From an uncultured Burkholderiaceae bacterium (GTDB lineage Bacteria; Pseudomonadota; Gammaproteobacteria; Burkholderiales; Burkholderiaceae): DNA of 39,656 nucleotides. Made by a program: the position numbers and the translations under genes. The stretch spans positions 1-39,656 of the forward strand of contig CALMPB010000093.1 in NCBI GenBank assembly GCA_937871985.1, given 5' to 3'. Positions 1 to 7,551 of this stretch are shown piece by piece. The stretch's first letter is position 1; every line of letters begins with the position of its first letter. Below the pieces are notes generated by a model, which was given only the letters and a program-made list of their open reading frames with translations, was not told where the DNA came from and searched no databases.

Positions 1-860
1 TCTTTGTCGCGGGCGAAATCCTTGTCGGTCAGCAAGTACTTGTCGAGCAGCGCAACAGGCGCACGCGTGACTTCCGAAGAAACCGCCACGGCCAGCTTGC
101 GATTGGTCTGCACTATTTCCATTGCGCGCTGCAAGTCCCTTACATAATCCTTGACCACCTCCGGGTGCGCGTCGGTGTACTTCTTGCTGCAACTTTCAAA
201 GATTTGCACTTGGGGCGTTTGAACCTCCGTCTGGGAGGCCAGTTCGCGCAGATCGCCTTTTTCTTGCGACAACAAGGCGAAAGGTTGGTTCATGGTACCC
301 AGATCGACACGCCCCGAACGGATGGCATCGGCCATGGGAGGGAAACCGACCTCCACGAACTTGACGTCCTTCTTCGTGTCTATCCCGTTTTTCTGCAGCC
401 ACAACACAAGGTTGAAGTAGGTGCCGGAACCATAGGTGTTGACGCCCAGCACCTTGCCCTTGAGGTCGGCGGCGCTTTTGATGGGGCTGTCCTTCTTGAC
501 GGCCCAGTACACGGTGAAGAAGCCTTTCTTCTCGTAGACGTGCTGGGCCACGATATAGGCTTTGAGCCCGCTTTCTATGAAGCCCAGCGCCAGCGGCACG
601 GGCGCCATGGTCGAACAGTCGGTCACATTGGCGCGCAAAGCCTGAGCCATGGGGGAGGTGCCCTGAAACTGGATCCACTTGATGGTGTACTTCTTGCCCA
701 GGTCGGGAAACAACTCGGGCCGCTTCATCATCAAATACTTGGCTTCTTCGGCCGGTATGGTCCACCCCACATTCAGCTCGGGGATATCGGCGGCCATGGC
801 CGGCGCGACCACCATCAACGCTCCTATGGCCGCCAGCGTCGCTTGAACAGGTTTCTTCAT
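1..860 (-). CDS. Periplasmic binding protein of a NitT/TauT-type ABC transporter (3' end missing)
   Basis: The reading frame runs off the window edge, giving about 286 residues without a stop. The start ATG is at 858-860, with an AAGGAG ribosome site just upstream. The product begins with a Sec signal peptide (KKPVQATLAAIGALMVVAPAMA) followed by a mature domain. That domain has the features of SsuA/TauA/NMT1-like binding proteins: an early GWTIP-type strand, an FQGTSPMAQAL segment, and a K-SAADLKGKVLGVNTYGSG segment near residue 140. Such proteins capture sulfonates, nitrate, pyrimidines or aromatic acids and hand them to a permease/ATPase pair, presumably encoded beyond the left edge. It lies 239 bp downstream of the VOC gene and on the same strand as the Rieske oxygenase genes, so import of the oxygenase substrate is a reasonable inference. 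The ligand cannot be read from sequence. Confidence 0.85.
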   Translation of the reverse strand, partial: MKKPVQATLAAIGALMVVAPAMAADIPELNVGWTIPAEEAKYLMMKRPELFPDLGKKYTIKWIQFQGTSPMAQALRANVTDCSTMAPVPLALGFIESGLKAYIVAQHVYEKKGFFTVYWAVKKDSPIKSAADLKGKVLGVNTYGSGTYFNLVLWLQKNGIDTKKDVKFVEVGFPPMADAIRSGRVDLGTMNQPFALLSQEKGDLRELASQTEVQTPQVQIFESCSKKYTDAHPEVVKDYVRDLQRAMEIVQTNRKLAVAVSSEVTRAPVALLDKYLLTDKDFARDK

Positions 861-1099
861 TGTCTAGTCTCCTTTTGCCACGTTGGAAATAGCACCTTGG
901 CCGGCCCTCATACCTTGACGTCTTCATGGGCATGGGTCCGCATCCGGCGCCGCTGTGCTTCATCGTCAACATCCTCGTACTACCCTACCGCCATAAAAAA
1001 ATCCGACATTCAAACACCAAACACTCGCGTTCCTGACGACTCACAACCGATAAGCCGTCCATGGCGCGCGCCTGCCCAACCGATGAAATCGCCCAGCGC

Positions 1100-1663
1100 C
1101 TAATCGGACTCGACCGCCTGGCGATATATTCGGACAGCGCAAGAAGCTTCGAACCCTTGCCGTTGGTACTCGACCAGCTCCAGTTGATTGCCCCAGGGAT
1201 CCAGAAAATAAATTACCCGCAGGCCCGCGCAAGGCCCTTCGTCAAATGCCATGGGGCCGCTCATGACGCGTAGCCGCCGTTCTTTCAGATACTGTATTGC
1301 GCGGTCGAGATCCGAAACCTTGAACGCGATATGATGCCCTCCAAGGTCGCAATTTCGCGGCGGGCTGGTCCGCCTTTCAATGGGCCGGTCATACTGGAAC
1401 AGCTCCAGCATCAGGTTCGGTCCAACCTGCAGCATTGCTATCGTCAAACGGGCATCCGCCACATTGATATGCGCTTCGCACCAATCGCGCCCATCGTCCA
1501 TCGCGGGCATTTCGTTAGCGTCGAACGGCCCGATCCGATACAGCGGCACACCGCCAATGACGGCCGAATAGAACTCGACCGCGGCGTCCAGATCAGGCAC
1601 GGTAAGCGCCACATGATCCACATGCATAAGCCCCGGGAGGCCATTTTTGCTCGTTTCCGCCAT
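1100..1663 (-). CDS. VOC (glyoxalase/bleomycin-resistance fold) family protein
   Basis: This 187-residue single-chain protein has two paired beta-alpha-beta-beta-beta modules typical of the vicinal oxygen chelate fold. Module one opens with HVDHVALTVPDLDAAVEFY and module two with GHHIAFKVSDLDRAIQYL. Candidate metal ligands are His17, Glu87, His110 or His111 and Glu162, which is the H/E/H/E arrangement of glyoxalase and epimerase-type members rather than the H/H/E triad of extradiol dioxygenases. It follows the oxygenase beta subunit by 45 bp in the same direction and is probably co-transcribed. It may act on a product of the ring hydroxylation, for example as an isomerase, lyase or epimerase, but the reaction is unknown. 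Length and motifs are intact. Confidence 0.85.
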   Translation of the reverse strand: MAETSKNGLPGLMHVDHVALTVPDLDAAVEFYSAVIGGVPLYRIGPFDANEMPAMDDGRDWCEAHINVADARLTIAMLQVGPNLMLELFQYDRPIERRTSPPRNCDLGGHHIAFKVSDLDRAIQYLKERRLRVMSGPMAFDEGPCAGLRVIYFLDPWGNQLELVEYQRQGFEASCAVRIYRQAVESD

Positions 1664-1708
1664 GACAGAACCTCCATGATCAGCGTCGCATCGGATAGAT
1701 GGCGACTA

Positions 1709-2167
1709 TTACATTGGCATTCCGGACGGAGGAGCCAATACTCTCGTGTCCAGTTGAAGCGTGCGCCTGGCCAGAAGCCAGCTATCCGCCGAACGCACCC
1801 ACCGGTCGTAATACCGGCCCACCGCGTACAGCTTGGTGTTGCCTTCCGCATCCGTGCGGAAAATCGATACCGACGACACCGTATCCGCATGCGTCGGCTC
1901 GAAGGAAAACGTGGCCGCGGCAATATGATGGGTGCGCAGGCCGGTATTCCAGGTATGCCGGTCGGCGGACATCAGCAAGTTCTCGAGGGCCGGCTTGGTC
2001 AAGTCAAGCCATGCGACCGTCCGCGCTATTTCCGGGACGATGGACACCACTTGGTATTCGGCATCGTCGCAAAACGACGAAAGGTATCCTTTGAAGTTTT
2101 CCTGATCCAGGCACACACCGGTAAAAACGATCAGTTCATTGAGCTGGATTCGATCATCGGCTTTCAT
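1709..2167 (-). CDS. Aromatic ring-hydroxylating dioxygenase, small (beta) subunit
   Basis: The 152-residue product is an NTF2-like fold protein. It is the usual structural partner of a Rieske oxygenase alpha subunit in alpha3beta3 enzymes. The ATG at 2165-2167 overlaps the alpha-subunit stop in an ATGA, so translation is coupled; longer upstream starts would lie wholly inside the alpha gene. Recognisable parts are the N-terminal helix with ELIVFTGVCLDQENFKGYLSSF, the YQVVSIVPEI strand, and the C-terminal strands that include YAVGRYYDRWVRSADSWLLARRTLQLDTR. The last stretch matches the W-x-A/L-R-x-L-Q-L-D-T pattern seen near the end of beta subunits. It has no catalytic residues of its own. 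Presence of a beta subunit argues for a multi-subunit dioxygenase rather than a single-chain demethylase-type Rieske oxygenase. Confidence 0.88.
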   Translation of the reverse strand: MKADDRIQLNELIVFTGVCLDQENFKGYLSSFCDDAEYQVVSIVPEIARTVAWLDLTKPALENLLMSADRHTWNTGLRTHHIAAATFSFEPTHADTVSSVSIFRTDAEGNTKLYAVGRYYDRWVRSADSWLLARRTLQLDTRVLAPPSGMPM

Positions 2168-3417
2168 ATTGCAATTTCCGGGGAGTTGGCCATGGAGCTT
2201 GCCTGCGCCATATCGATATTGAACGGCGCGACACCCATCAAGCGCTGCCACTGAGCGTAAAAACTTCGCAGCGGCGCATCGTCCGTTGCACGGTTGTCGT
2301 CTTCACGCGCGATGATGGAGTACGGCAACCCGCCGCTGGCCATGTTGGCCCATTGCGTCTCGATGGCCCAGATGTCCTCGGGAAGATTCCTGCCCAGCGG
2401 GCCCCATACCTGGTTATGCTGGCGCACCCTGGATCGCCGCTGATCCGCGCTATCGCCTTTGGGCGCAAGCCCGCGACACTCCAGAATGGTCAATCCCGGC
2501 GATACAGGCACCAGGGAATCCATACGGACAACCGTCGAACGGGCATTGATCATGCAATCGGGGAAAAGGTCGACGACGATGTGCATATTGGGCGCCATGC
2601 CCGCCAGTGTTCCTTCGCTTCGATCGCCCAGCCGCAGCTTTCCATAGGCGATCTTGGCCGGCTGGAATGTGTGGTGGCCATTCGGATTGAGAAGCCACTT
2701 GCGCTTCATGTATTCAGGCTGCGAAAGCGCTGTCGTCCGGTTCAGGAAATGCAGCAGTTCGTGATAGCCCTCGCAATTCGTCTCGACAAAGAGCTTCCAG
2801 TTCGCCCTTACTTCGACCCGGTGATAGTGAAAGACCTCCAGGTCTTTTATGGGCTCGGCAATTTCATCGAGCGCAACCCCGAGGAAATCGTCCAGGCTTT
2901 GTCCGCTTTCACTGTCATCGACCTTGACGAAAACCAGCCCGTGCCGCAAACCGACGGACACGGCCCGCAAGCCGATGCTGCCCGGCCGCACCACCTCATG
3001 TTTGTACCCTTGCGGCAGAGGAATGGTCACGCACTCGCCCGCCGTCGAGAAAGTCCAATGATGATAGAAGCAGCTAAGGCGATGTCCTCGCAAATTGCCT
3101 CGCGCTTCGCGCAGCAGGCGAGCCCCCCTGTGGGGACATATATTGAGGAAGGCGCGTATGGCGCCGTCCTCGCCCTTGACCACGAAAACAGGGCTGTCGA
3201 CCACATTGACGGTCCTGTAGTCGCCGGCCTGCTCCAGCTCGCTTTCATGGCACACGAACTTCCATTGCCGTTTGAAAATCCGCGCCATCTCTGTTTCGAA
3301 CAAAGCTTCATCCGTATAGATGCGGTTATCAAGGTAATGCGTCTGCGGCAAGTCGGGGACGCTATCCCATGTCCATCTGCTCTGCGCGGAGGAAGCAGCA
3401 GAGATTTGCTTGGCCAT
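2164..3417 (-). CDS. Rieske non-haem iron oxygenase, large (alpha) subunit
   Basis: The 417-residue product is the catalytic subunit of an aromatic-ring hydroxylating dioxygenase, which inserts O2 into a ring using electrons from a ferredoxin/reductase. The Rieske [2Fe-2S] ligands are visible as C94-P-H96 and C116-x2-H119. The mononuclear iron site is formed by H219 and H223 in CEGYHELLHF, with Asp348 in LPEDIWAIETQW as the likely carboxylate ligand. The bridging acid before the histidines is Glu216 rather than the naphthalene-dioxygenase Asp. Two adjacent ATGs exist; the second (3415-3417) has better spacing, 5 nt, to GAGGAG. It is the first gene of the operon, followed by the beta subunit, VOC protein and binding protein. 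No ferredoxin or reductase gene is in view. Substrate is probably an aromatic acid, by inference from family and context. Confidence 0.93.
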   Translation of the reverse strand: MAKQISAASSAQSRWTWDSVPDLPQTHYLDNRIYTDEALFETEMARIFKRQWKFVCHESELEQAGDYRTVNVVDSPVFVVKGEDGAIRAFLNICPHRGARLLREARGNLRGHRLSCFYHHWTFSTAGECVTIPLPQGYKHEVVRPGSIGLRAVSVGLRHGLVFVKVDDSESGQSLDDFLGVALDEIAEPIKDLEVFHYHRVEVRANWKLFVETNCEGYHELLHFLNRTTALSQPEYMKRKWLLNPNGHHTFQPAKIAYGKLRLGDRSEGTLAGMAPNMHIVVDLFPDCMINARSTVVRMDSLVPVSPGLTILECRGLAPKGDSADQRRSRVRQHNQVWGPLGRNLPEDIWAIETQWANMASGGLPYSIIAREDDNRATDDAPLRSFYAQWQRLMGVAPFNIDMAQASSMANSPEIAI

Positions 3418-3420
3418 CAT

Positions 3421-3829
3421 GACTCCTCGTCAAACTGAATGATTCGATTCAAAACACCCATAAAAAAGCGTTTTGATGTTTGTTTCACTATTAGAAACAT
3501 CGTTTCAATAATTATATTTCCAAGCTGGGAGGTACGGACAATCGGGGTTTGCACCTATCCGCTCATGCGCAATAAATTGGATATGCAACACAAGTCGCCA
3601 AAGACGCATCGATCCTCCACAGCGCATCGCGCAAGCTCACCCACGGAGCCAAACCCGCAGGGTGGGCGAGCGCAGGCAATCGAAAACTCATGAGCCGCCT
3701 GAAATCATCCGGCAGTCGTATGATGCGAAAAGATCCGACAGACATTGGCCTCGAACGAGGAACAGCAAACGCGTCGCCGGCAACACCCTGCTGGCCCTGG
3801 CTATTCACGCACATTCAAAGGAGCCCCTC
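3421..3829. other. 409-bp intergenic region between divergent dioxygenase and dehydrogenase genes
   Basis: I find no convincing gene here. The left part (about 3430-3520) is markedly AT-rich and holds several GTTTC/GAAAC elements that look like a regulatory region for the dioxygenase operon. The right part returns to GC-rich composition and ends in the AAAGGAG ribosome site (3817-3823) of the dehydrogenase gene. Short open frames through the right part have no recognisable protein features or ribosome sites. Confidence 0.6.
3475..3506. promoter_or_regulatory. Candidate operator with GTTTC/GAAAC repeats upstream of dioxygenase operon
   Basis: A perfect inverted repeat GTTTC-N7-GAAAC lies at 3482-3498. 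Wider arms GATGTTT (3475-3481) and AAACATC (3495-3501) are also exactly complementary. A third GTTTC occurs at 3502-3506. The site lies 55-90 bp upstream of the dioxygenase alpha start, where a regulator would bind. IclR- and GntR-type proteins often use such spaced palindromes, but no regulator gene is adjacent, so the binding protein is unknown. Confidence 0.45.
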
Positions 3830-4687
3830 ATGACGATAACCATTGCAATCACCGCCCCCGGCAATATGGGATCGGGCGTGGGCGCCCTGCTGGCGCGGCG
3901 CGGGGCCAAGGTGCTGACATCCCTGCAAGGCCGCAGCGCATCCAGCGCGGCGCGGGCACAGGCTGCGGGAATGATCGCCGTCGGCGACGACGAGCTGGTC
4001 GCGGCGGATTTCCTGCTTTCCATCCTGCCGCCCAAAGAGGCGCTGCCCATTGCCGAGCGCCTGGCGCCCGCGCTGCGGGCCGCGCCGCGCAAGCCTGTCT
4101 ACATCGACTGCAACGCAGTCTCGCCGGAAACAGTCCTGGCCATTGAACGAGTCGTGGAGGGCACGGGCGCGCCGTTCCTGGACGGCAGCATCATCGGCCC
4201 GCCGCCCAAGGCGGACGGCGCAAGTACCGGCGCCGCCACCACCTTCTATCTATCGGGAAATGCGGGAGATGCAACCTCCAGGCTGGCAAGCGCCGGCCTG
4301 GACGTGAAGGCGCTGGACGCGCCGGTGGGAGCCGCGTCGGCCTTGAAGATGAGCTACGGCGGCATCACCAAAGGCCTGGCCGCGCTGGGATCGGTCATGA
4401 GCCTGGCGGCCGACCGCTACGGCGTGGGGCAGGTGTTGAGCGACGAACTGGCCACCAGCCAGCATCATCTATTCGCCTGGCTTGGCCGCACCGCACCAGG
4501 CATGTTTCCGAAGGCCTATCGCTGGGTCGCCGAAATGGACGAGATTTCCGCCTACCTGGACGAGCGCCCGGAGTCCGGCATATACAACAGCATCGCTCGA
4601 GTCTATGAGCACTTTGCCGCGGACTGGGCGGGTGAGCAAAGCGAAGCCCAGGCTCTCGTGCGCTTGCTTCGCGGCAAGGACGAATAA
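3830..4687 (+). CDS. NAD-binding beta-hydroxyacid dehydrogenase-like protein with DUF1932 C-terminal domain
   Basis: The 285-residue protein starts at ATG 3830, seven bases after AAAGGAG; in-frame extensions further upstream lack a ribosome site. The N-terminal half is a Rossmann fold of the 6-phosphogluconate/3-hydroxyisobutyrate dehydrogenase superfamily, with the dinucleotide loop APGNMGSG near residues 9-16 and the hydrophobic DFLLSILPP strand near residue 60. The middle DGSIIGPPP segment corresponds to the substrate-binding DGxIxGxPP signature of DUF1932 proteins. The conserved Lys region is seen at ASALKMSYGGITKGLAAL. It would oxidise a small beta-hydroxy acid or sugar acid with NAD(P)+. 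It is a monocistronic unit facing away from the dioxygenase operon. The true substrate is unknown. Confidence 0.85.
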   Translation: MTITIAITAPGNMGSGVGALLARRGAKVLTSLQGRSASSAARAQAAGMIAVGDDELVAADFLLSILPPKEALPIAERLAPALRAAPRKPVYIDCNAVSPETVLAIERVVEGTGAPFLDGSIIGPPPKADGASTGAATTFYLSGNAGDATSRLASAGLDVKALDAPVGAASALKMSYGGITKGLAALGSVMSLAADRYGVGQVLSDELATSQHHLFAWLGRTAPGMFPKAYRWVAEMDEISAYLDERPESGIYNSIARVYEHFAADWAGEQSEAQALVRLLRGKDE

Positions 4688-4753
4688 ACGGCGGCGCCCC
4701 TGCCCTTGCGGACAACGATAAAAAAGGCGATGTAAAAACGCAGGCCAGGAAGC

Positions 4754-5533
4754 TTATTGCTTCATGGATCCAGTGGCCCCTTCGCCAAGCCATTTCTTGT
4801 TTATGGCTGCCCATGTGCCGTCGGCCTTGATGGCGGAAATTCCCTCATCGAGCTTCTTCAACAACTGGGCGGATTTGCCCTTTGGAACCGCCAAGGCCAG
4901 CGGCAGTTCGAGAAAGAACTTATCGGGCGCGGTGATTTTTCCTGGGTGCAGTTTTGCAGCAAGCACCGTTCCAACTTGGAAATTCAAGGCTGCGGCATCC
5001 GCCTTGCCCGACACCAGTTGGTTCAAGCTTTCTTCGTAGTTCGCGGTTACCACCAGATTGACCTCCGGCGCATTTTTTTTGATGTACCCCGCCAATGGCC
5101 CTGTTTTCGGGGTAGTCACTGTTTTCCCGGCAAGCGCGGAAAGGCCATCCGGTGTTTTCCGCGGAGCCAGCACGAACAAAGCGCCGCCCGTCGGCAACAG
5201 CGGCGCGCTGAAATCGTAGGTGGCACGCCGTTGCTCCGTAATGGCAATAGGAAAGACCGCGTCGGCATTACCCTTTTCCACTGTCGGCATCATCTCCTTG
5301 AAAGGAACGGGCACGAAGGAAATTTTTATTCCCGCGCGCTTCGCCGCCGCTTCCAGAATATCCACGGCAAGCCCCTGAGATTTGCCTTGCTCGACGCTGG
5401 CAAAGGGCGGAAACTGCTGGTCGTGCGCAACGCGAAGCGTTTGCGCCGCACAGCTTTTTCCTATGAATATCGCCATGATGACCATGGGAACCAAACCCAA
5501 CCATTTGCAAAACCAGGCGTTAATTGTGGACAT
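4754..5533 (-). CDS. Amino-acid-type periplasmic solute-binding protein (SBP_bac_3 family)
   Basis: The 259-residue protein has an N-terminal hydrophobic export signal (about residues 10-29, ending near SCAAQT) and the polar amino-acid binding protein fold. Typical elements are LRVAHDQQFPPFASVEQGKSQGLAVDILEAAAKRAG at the start of the mature part, then FPIAITEQRRATYDFSAPLLPTGGALFV, LAGKTVTTPKTGPLAGYI, and a C-terminal LDEGISAIKADGTWAAINKKWLG helix. No permease or ATPase gene adjoins it. It may therefore be an orphan binding protein sharing a remote transporter, or a sensor ligand. It starts 59 bp after the metallo-hydrolase gene on the same strand and could be co-transcribed with it. Family assignment is firm and ligand unknown. 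Confidence 0.87.
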   Translation of the reverse strand: MSTINAWFCKWLGLVPMVIMAIFIGKSCAAQTLRVAHDQQFPPFASVEQGKSQGLAVDILEAAAKRAGIKISFVPVPFKEMMPTVEKGNADAVFPIAITEQRRATYDFSAPLLPTGGALFVLAPRKTPDGLSALAGKTVTTPKTGPLAGYIKKNAPEVNLVVTANYEESLNQLVSGKADAAALNFQVGTVLAAKLHPGKITAPDKFFLELPLALAVPKGKSAQLLKKLDEGISAIKADGTWAAINKKWLGEGATGSMKQ

Positions 5534-5592
5534 CGATTTCCCTTGATGGTGAAAAATTAAACGACACCGCGGACAATGCCTCGGCCAAGCCC

Positions 5593-6504
5593 TCAGCCAG
5601 CGTCATCATCCACGAAACGATAGCTGTAGCTGACATCTTCGCCCGTTTCGACCTTGCTTAATCGCCCGGCGGTCGGCGCGGGGAAGTGCGCGGGGAACAG
5701 CAAGGTGCCCTGCTCCGCGTGCTCTTTCATGAACGCCAGACGCGTGGCGCGCGATTGATTCTGGTCGAAGCAAAAACGCGTGCTCCATTTCGGGAAGCAG
5801 CATTGCAGCGGATGGTGGAGCAGATCGCCGGTAATGATCGCGGATTCTCCTTCGCTGTTGATTTCGACACAGGCATGGCCGGGCGTATGGCCCGGCGCGG
5901 GAACCAGGCGCAATGCGGCATCGATGCGGTGGTCCGGCTCGACCAGATCGGCCAGGCCGGCATCGAACACCGGCTGCACGCTGTCTTCGATATAGTCGCC
6001 GGTGCGCTCGAGCGCGGTCTTGCCTATTTCGCTGCGCCAATAGTCGTACTCCGGCTTCACGAAAAGATAGCGAGCATTGGGGAAGGTGGGCACCCATTGG
6101 CCGTTTTCCAGCCGGGTATGCCAGCCGACGTGGTCGACATGCAAATGGGTGGACAGCACGATGTCGACCTGTTCGGGCTCGACGCCTGCTTCCTGCAGCC
6201 GCGACAGCCAATGCCAGACGGCGCCGTCGAACTCGCCGCGCACACGCTGTTTGCAATCGCCTACGCAGGTATCCACCAGAATGGTTTTTCCGCCACTGCG
6301 CAGCAAATAGCTTTGCATGGCGATCACCAGCCGGTCGCTGGCGGCATCATATAAATGGGGCCCCATCCAGCCGGCTTGGGCGGCGATTATCTCGGGCGTG
6401 GAGTCGGGGTAAAGCTCCGCGGGATGCAGCAAAGGGCCGGATGATTCGACCAATATCGTCACCGTAACGGCGCCGATGCGAAAAGTGCGTGGGGTATCGT
6501 TCAT
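5593..6504 (-). CDS. Metallo-beta-lactamase-fold hydrolase (AHL-lactonase-like subgroup)
   Basis: The 303-residue cytoplasmic protein has the full dinuclear-zinc signature of the MBL fold: H120-L-H122-V-D124-H125, His206 or His210 in PAPGHTPGH, Asp227 in ITGDLLHH, and His273 in FPAHFPAP. The overall length and the TCVGDCKQR and HLHVDHVGWHT segments fit the broad group that contains quorum-quenching lactonases and related uncharacterised hydrolases. The activity could be a lactone or ester hydrolysis; the sequence alone does not decide. It diverges from the methyltransferase gene across a 64-bp region containing a perfect 15-bp palindrome, and the binding-protein gene follows 59 bp downstream. 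Confidence 0.88.
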   Translation of the reverse strand: MNDTPRTFRIGAVTVTILVESSGPLLHPAELYPDSTPEIIAAQAGWMGPHLYDAASDRLVIAMQSYLLRSGGKTILVDTCVGDCKQRVRGEFDGAVWHWLSRLQEAGVEPEQVDIVLSTHLHVDHVGWHTRLENGQWVPTFPNARYLFVKPEYDYWRSEIGKTALERTGDYIEDSVQPVFDAGLADLVEPDHRIDAALRLVPAPGHTPGHACVEINSEGESAIITGDLLHHPLQCCFPKWSTRFCFDQNQSRATRLAFMKEHAEQGTLLFPAHFPAPTAGRLSKVETGEDVSYSYRFVDDDAG

Positions 6505-6515
6505 GTCTCGGTTTT

Positions 6516-6545
6516 TTGATATGGTGGTGCCATCGTACTACGATG
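6516..6545 (+). promoter_or_regulatory. Sigma70-like promoter overlapped by a 15-bp palindrome
   Basis: A -35 box TTGATA (6516-6521) and a -10 box TACGAT (6539-6544) are separated by 17 bp, and the methyltransferase start lies 24 bp beyond the -10. The perfect palindrome CATCGTACTACGATG (6531-6545) covers the -10 box, a classic position for a repressor. The same site lies 27 bp upstream of the divergent metallo-hydrolase start, so one protein could control both. No regulator gene is adjacent. Confidence 0.5.
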
Positions 6546-6568
6546 ACAAATGAAAAGGAGCGGATGCC

Positions 6569-7429
6569 ATGAACAGTAAGCACAAGGCCGAGCCAGACAG
6601 CACGGCGGCGCGAGTTGCCTTGTGGCGGGCCCTGCATGTCCAGGCCGATCCGCCGCCGCACGTGATCGAGGACGAAATCGGCCTCAGGCTGCTGGCCCCG
6701 GATGCTGGCTGGCGCAGCCGCGGCGACATGGATCCGCAATTCACGCGCCCCTTCCGGGCGTCGATCGTGGCCCGCGCCCGCTACATCGAAGACCTGGTCG
6801 TGGAGCAGGCGGGCCTAGGACTCGCGCAGTACGTCATTCTGGGCGCGGGCCTTGACAGCTTCGCGCAGCGAAGGCCCGATATCGCCTCCCTCCTCAAGGT
6901 ATTCGAGATCGATCCGCCCGGCCCGCAAGCCTGGAAGCGCCAGCGCCTGGTCGAGCTTGGCTTCGGCGTTCCCGACTGGCTGCGCTTCGTGCCTGTCGAT
7001 TTCGAAGCGGGGGAAGACTGGCGGGCCAAATTGGCGGCCGCCGGCTTCGACGACGGCAAGCCGGCCATCGTGGTCTCCACCGGCGTCAGCATGTATTTGA
7101 CCAAAGAAGCGAACTTGGCCACGCTGCGCCAGGTTTCGGCTTTTGCCCCAGGCACCATGCTTGCCATGACTTTCCTGCTTCCGCTGGAAATGGCCGGCCC
7201 CGAAGTGCGGCCCGGGCTCGAGATGGCGGCAAAGGGCGCGCAGGCAAGCGGAACGCCATTCCTGAGCTACTTCACCCCGCAGGAAATCCTGGATCTGGCC
7301 CGCGAAGCCGGCTTCGCGCAAGCCCGCCATGTTCCAGCATCCGACCTTGCGCGGCGCTACTTTGCCAACAGGGCCGACGGCCTGCGCCCGCCCGACAATG
7401 GCGAAGAGCTGCTGGTGGCCAATACATGA
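6569..7429 (+). CDS. SAM-dependent methyltransferase of the LCM/TIGR00027 type
   Basis: The 286-residue protein starts at an ATG preceded by AAAAGGAG. It matches the leucine-carboxyl-methyltransferase-like class I family. The N-terminal RPFRASIVARARYIEDLV helix precedes the SAM-binding loop YVILGAGLDSFAQRRP near residue 90. The acidic ribose-binding residue follows in VFEIDPPGPQAWKRQRL. A second conserved region is IVVSTGVSMYLTKEANLATLR, in place of the usual EGV-x-x-YL. Bacterial members methylate small carboxylic acids or polyketide-type acids, but most have no assigned substrate. It stands alone on the plus strand and converges on the PQQ dehydrogenase gene. Confidence 0.87.
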   Translation: MNSKHKAEPDSTAARVALWRALHVQADPPPHVIEDEIGLRLLAPDAGWRSRGDMDPQFTRPFRASIVARARYIEDLVVEQAGLGLAQYVILGAGLDSFAQRRPDIASLLKVFEIDPPGPQAWKRQRLVELGFGVPDWLRFVPVDFEAGEDWRAKLAAAGFDDGKPAIVVSTGVSMYLTKEANLATLRQVSAFAPGTMLAMTFLLPLEMAGPEVRPGLEMAAKGAQASGTPFLSYFTPQEILDLAREAGFAQARHVPASDLARRYFANRADGLRPPDNGEELLVANT

Positions 7430-7492
7430 ATCGCGGGATTCAAGGCCCGGCACGCTTTCCGGCGTCCCTCATGCGCCAAGGCGACGCTAGCC

Positions 7493-7518
7493 CGGCATGC
7501 GGCCACGCATGCATGCCG
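7493..7518. terminator. Inverted repeat between convergent genes, candidate terminator
   Basis: Perfect 8-bp arms CGGCATGC (7493-7500) and GCATGCCG (7511-7518) flank a 10-base loop. The repeat sits in the 122-bp gap between the converging methyltransferase and PQQ dehydrogenase genes. There is no T-run, so intrinsic termination is uncertain. Confidence 0.4.
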
Positions 7519-7551
7519 TCGAAAGAGCGCGCAGCCAGGCGGTTGACAAGG

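Noticed and set aside
196..972. Minus-strand 258-codon frame overlapping the left-edge binding protein
   Set aside because: It is a shifted frame of the real gene. The correct frame starts at 860, has a signal peptide and runs off the window.
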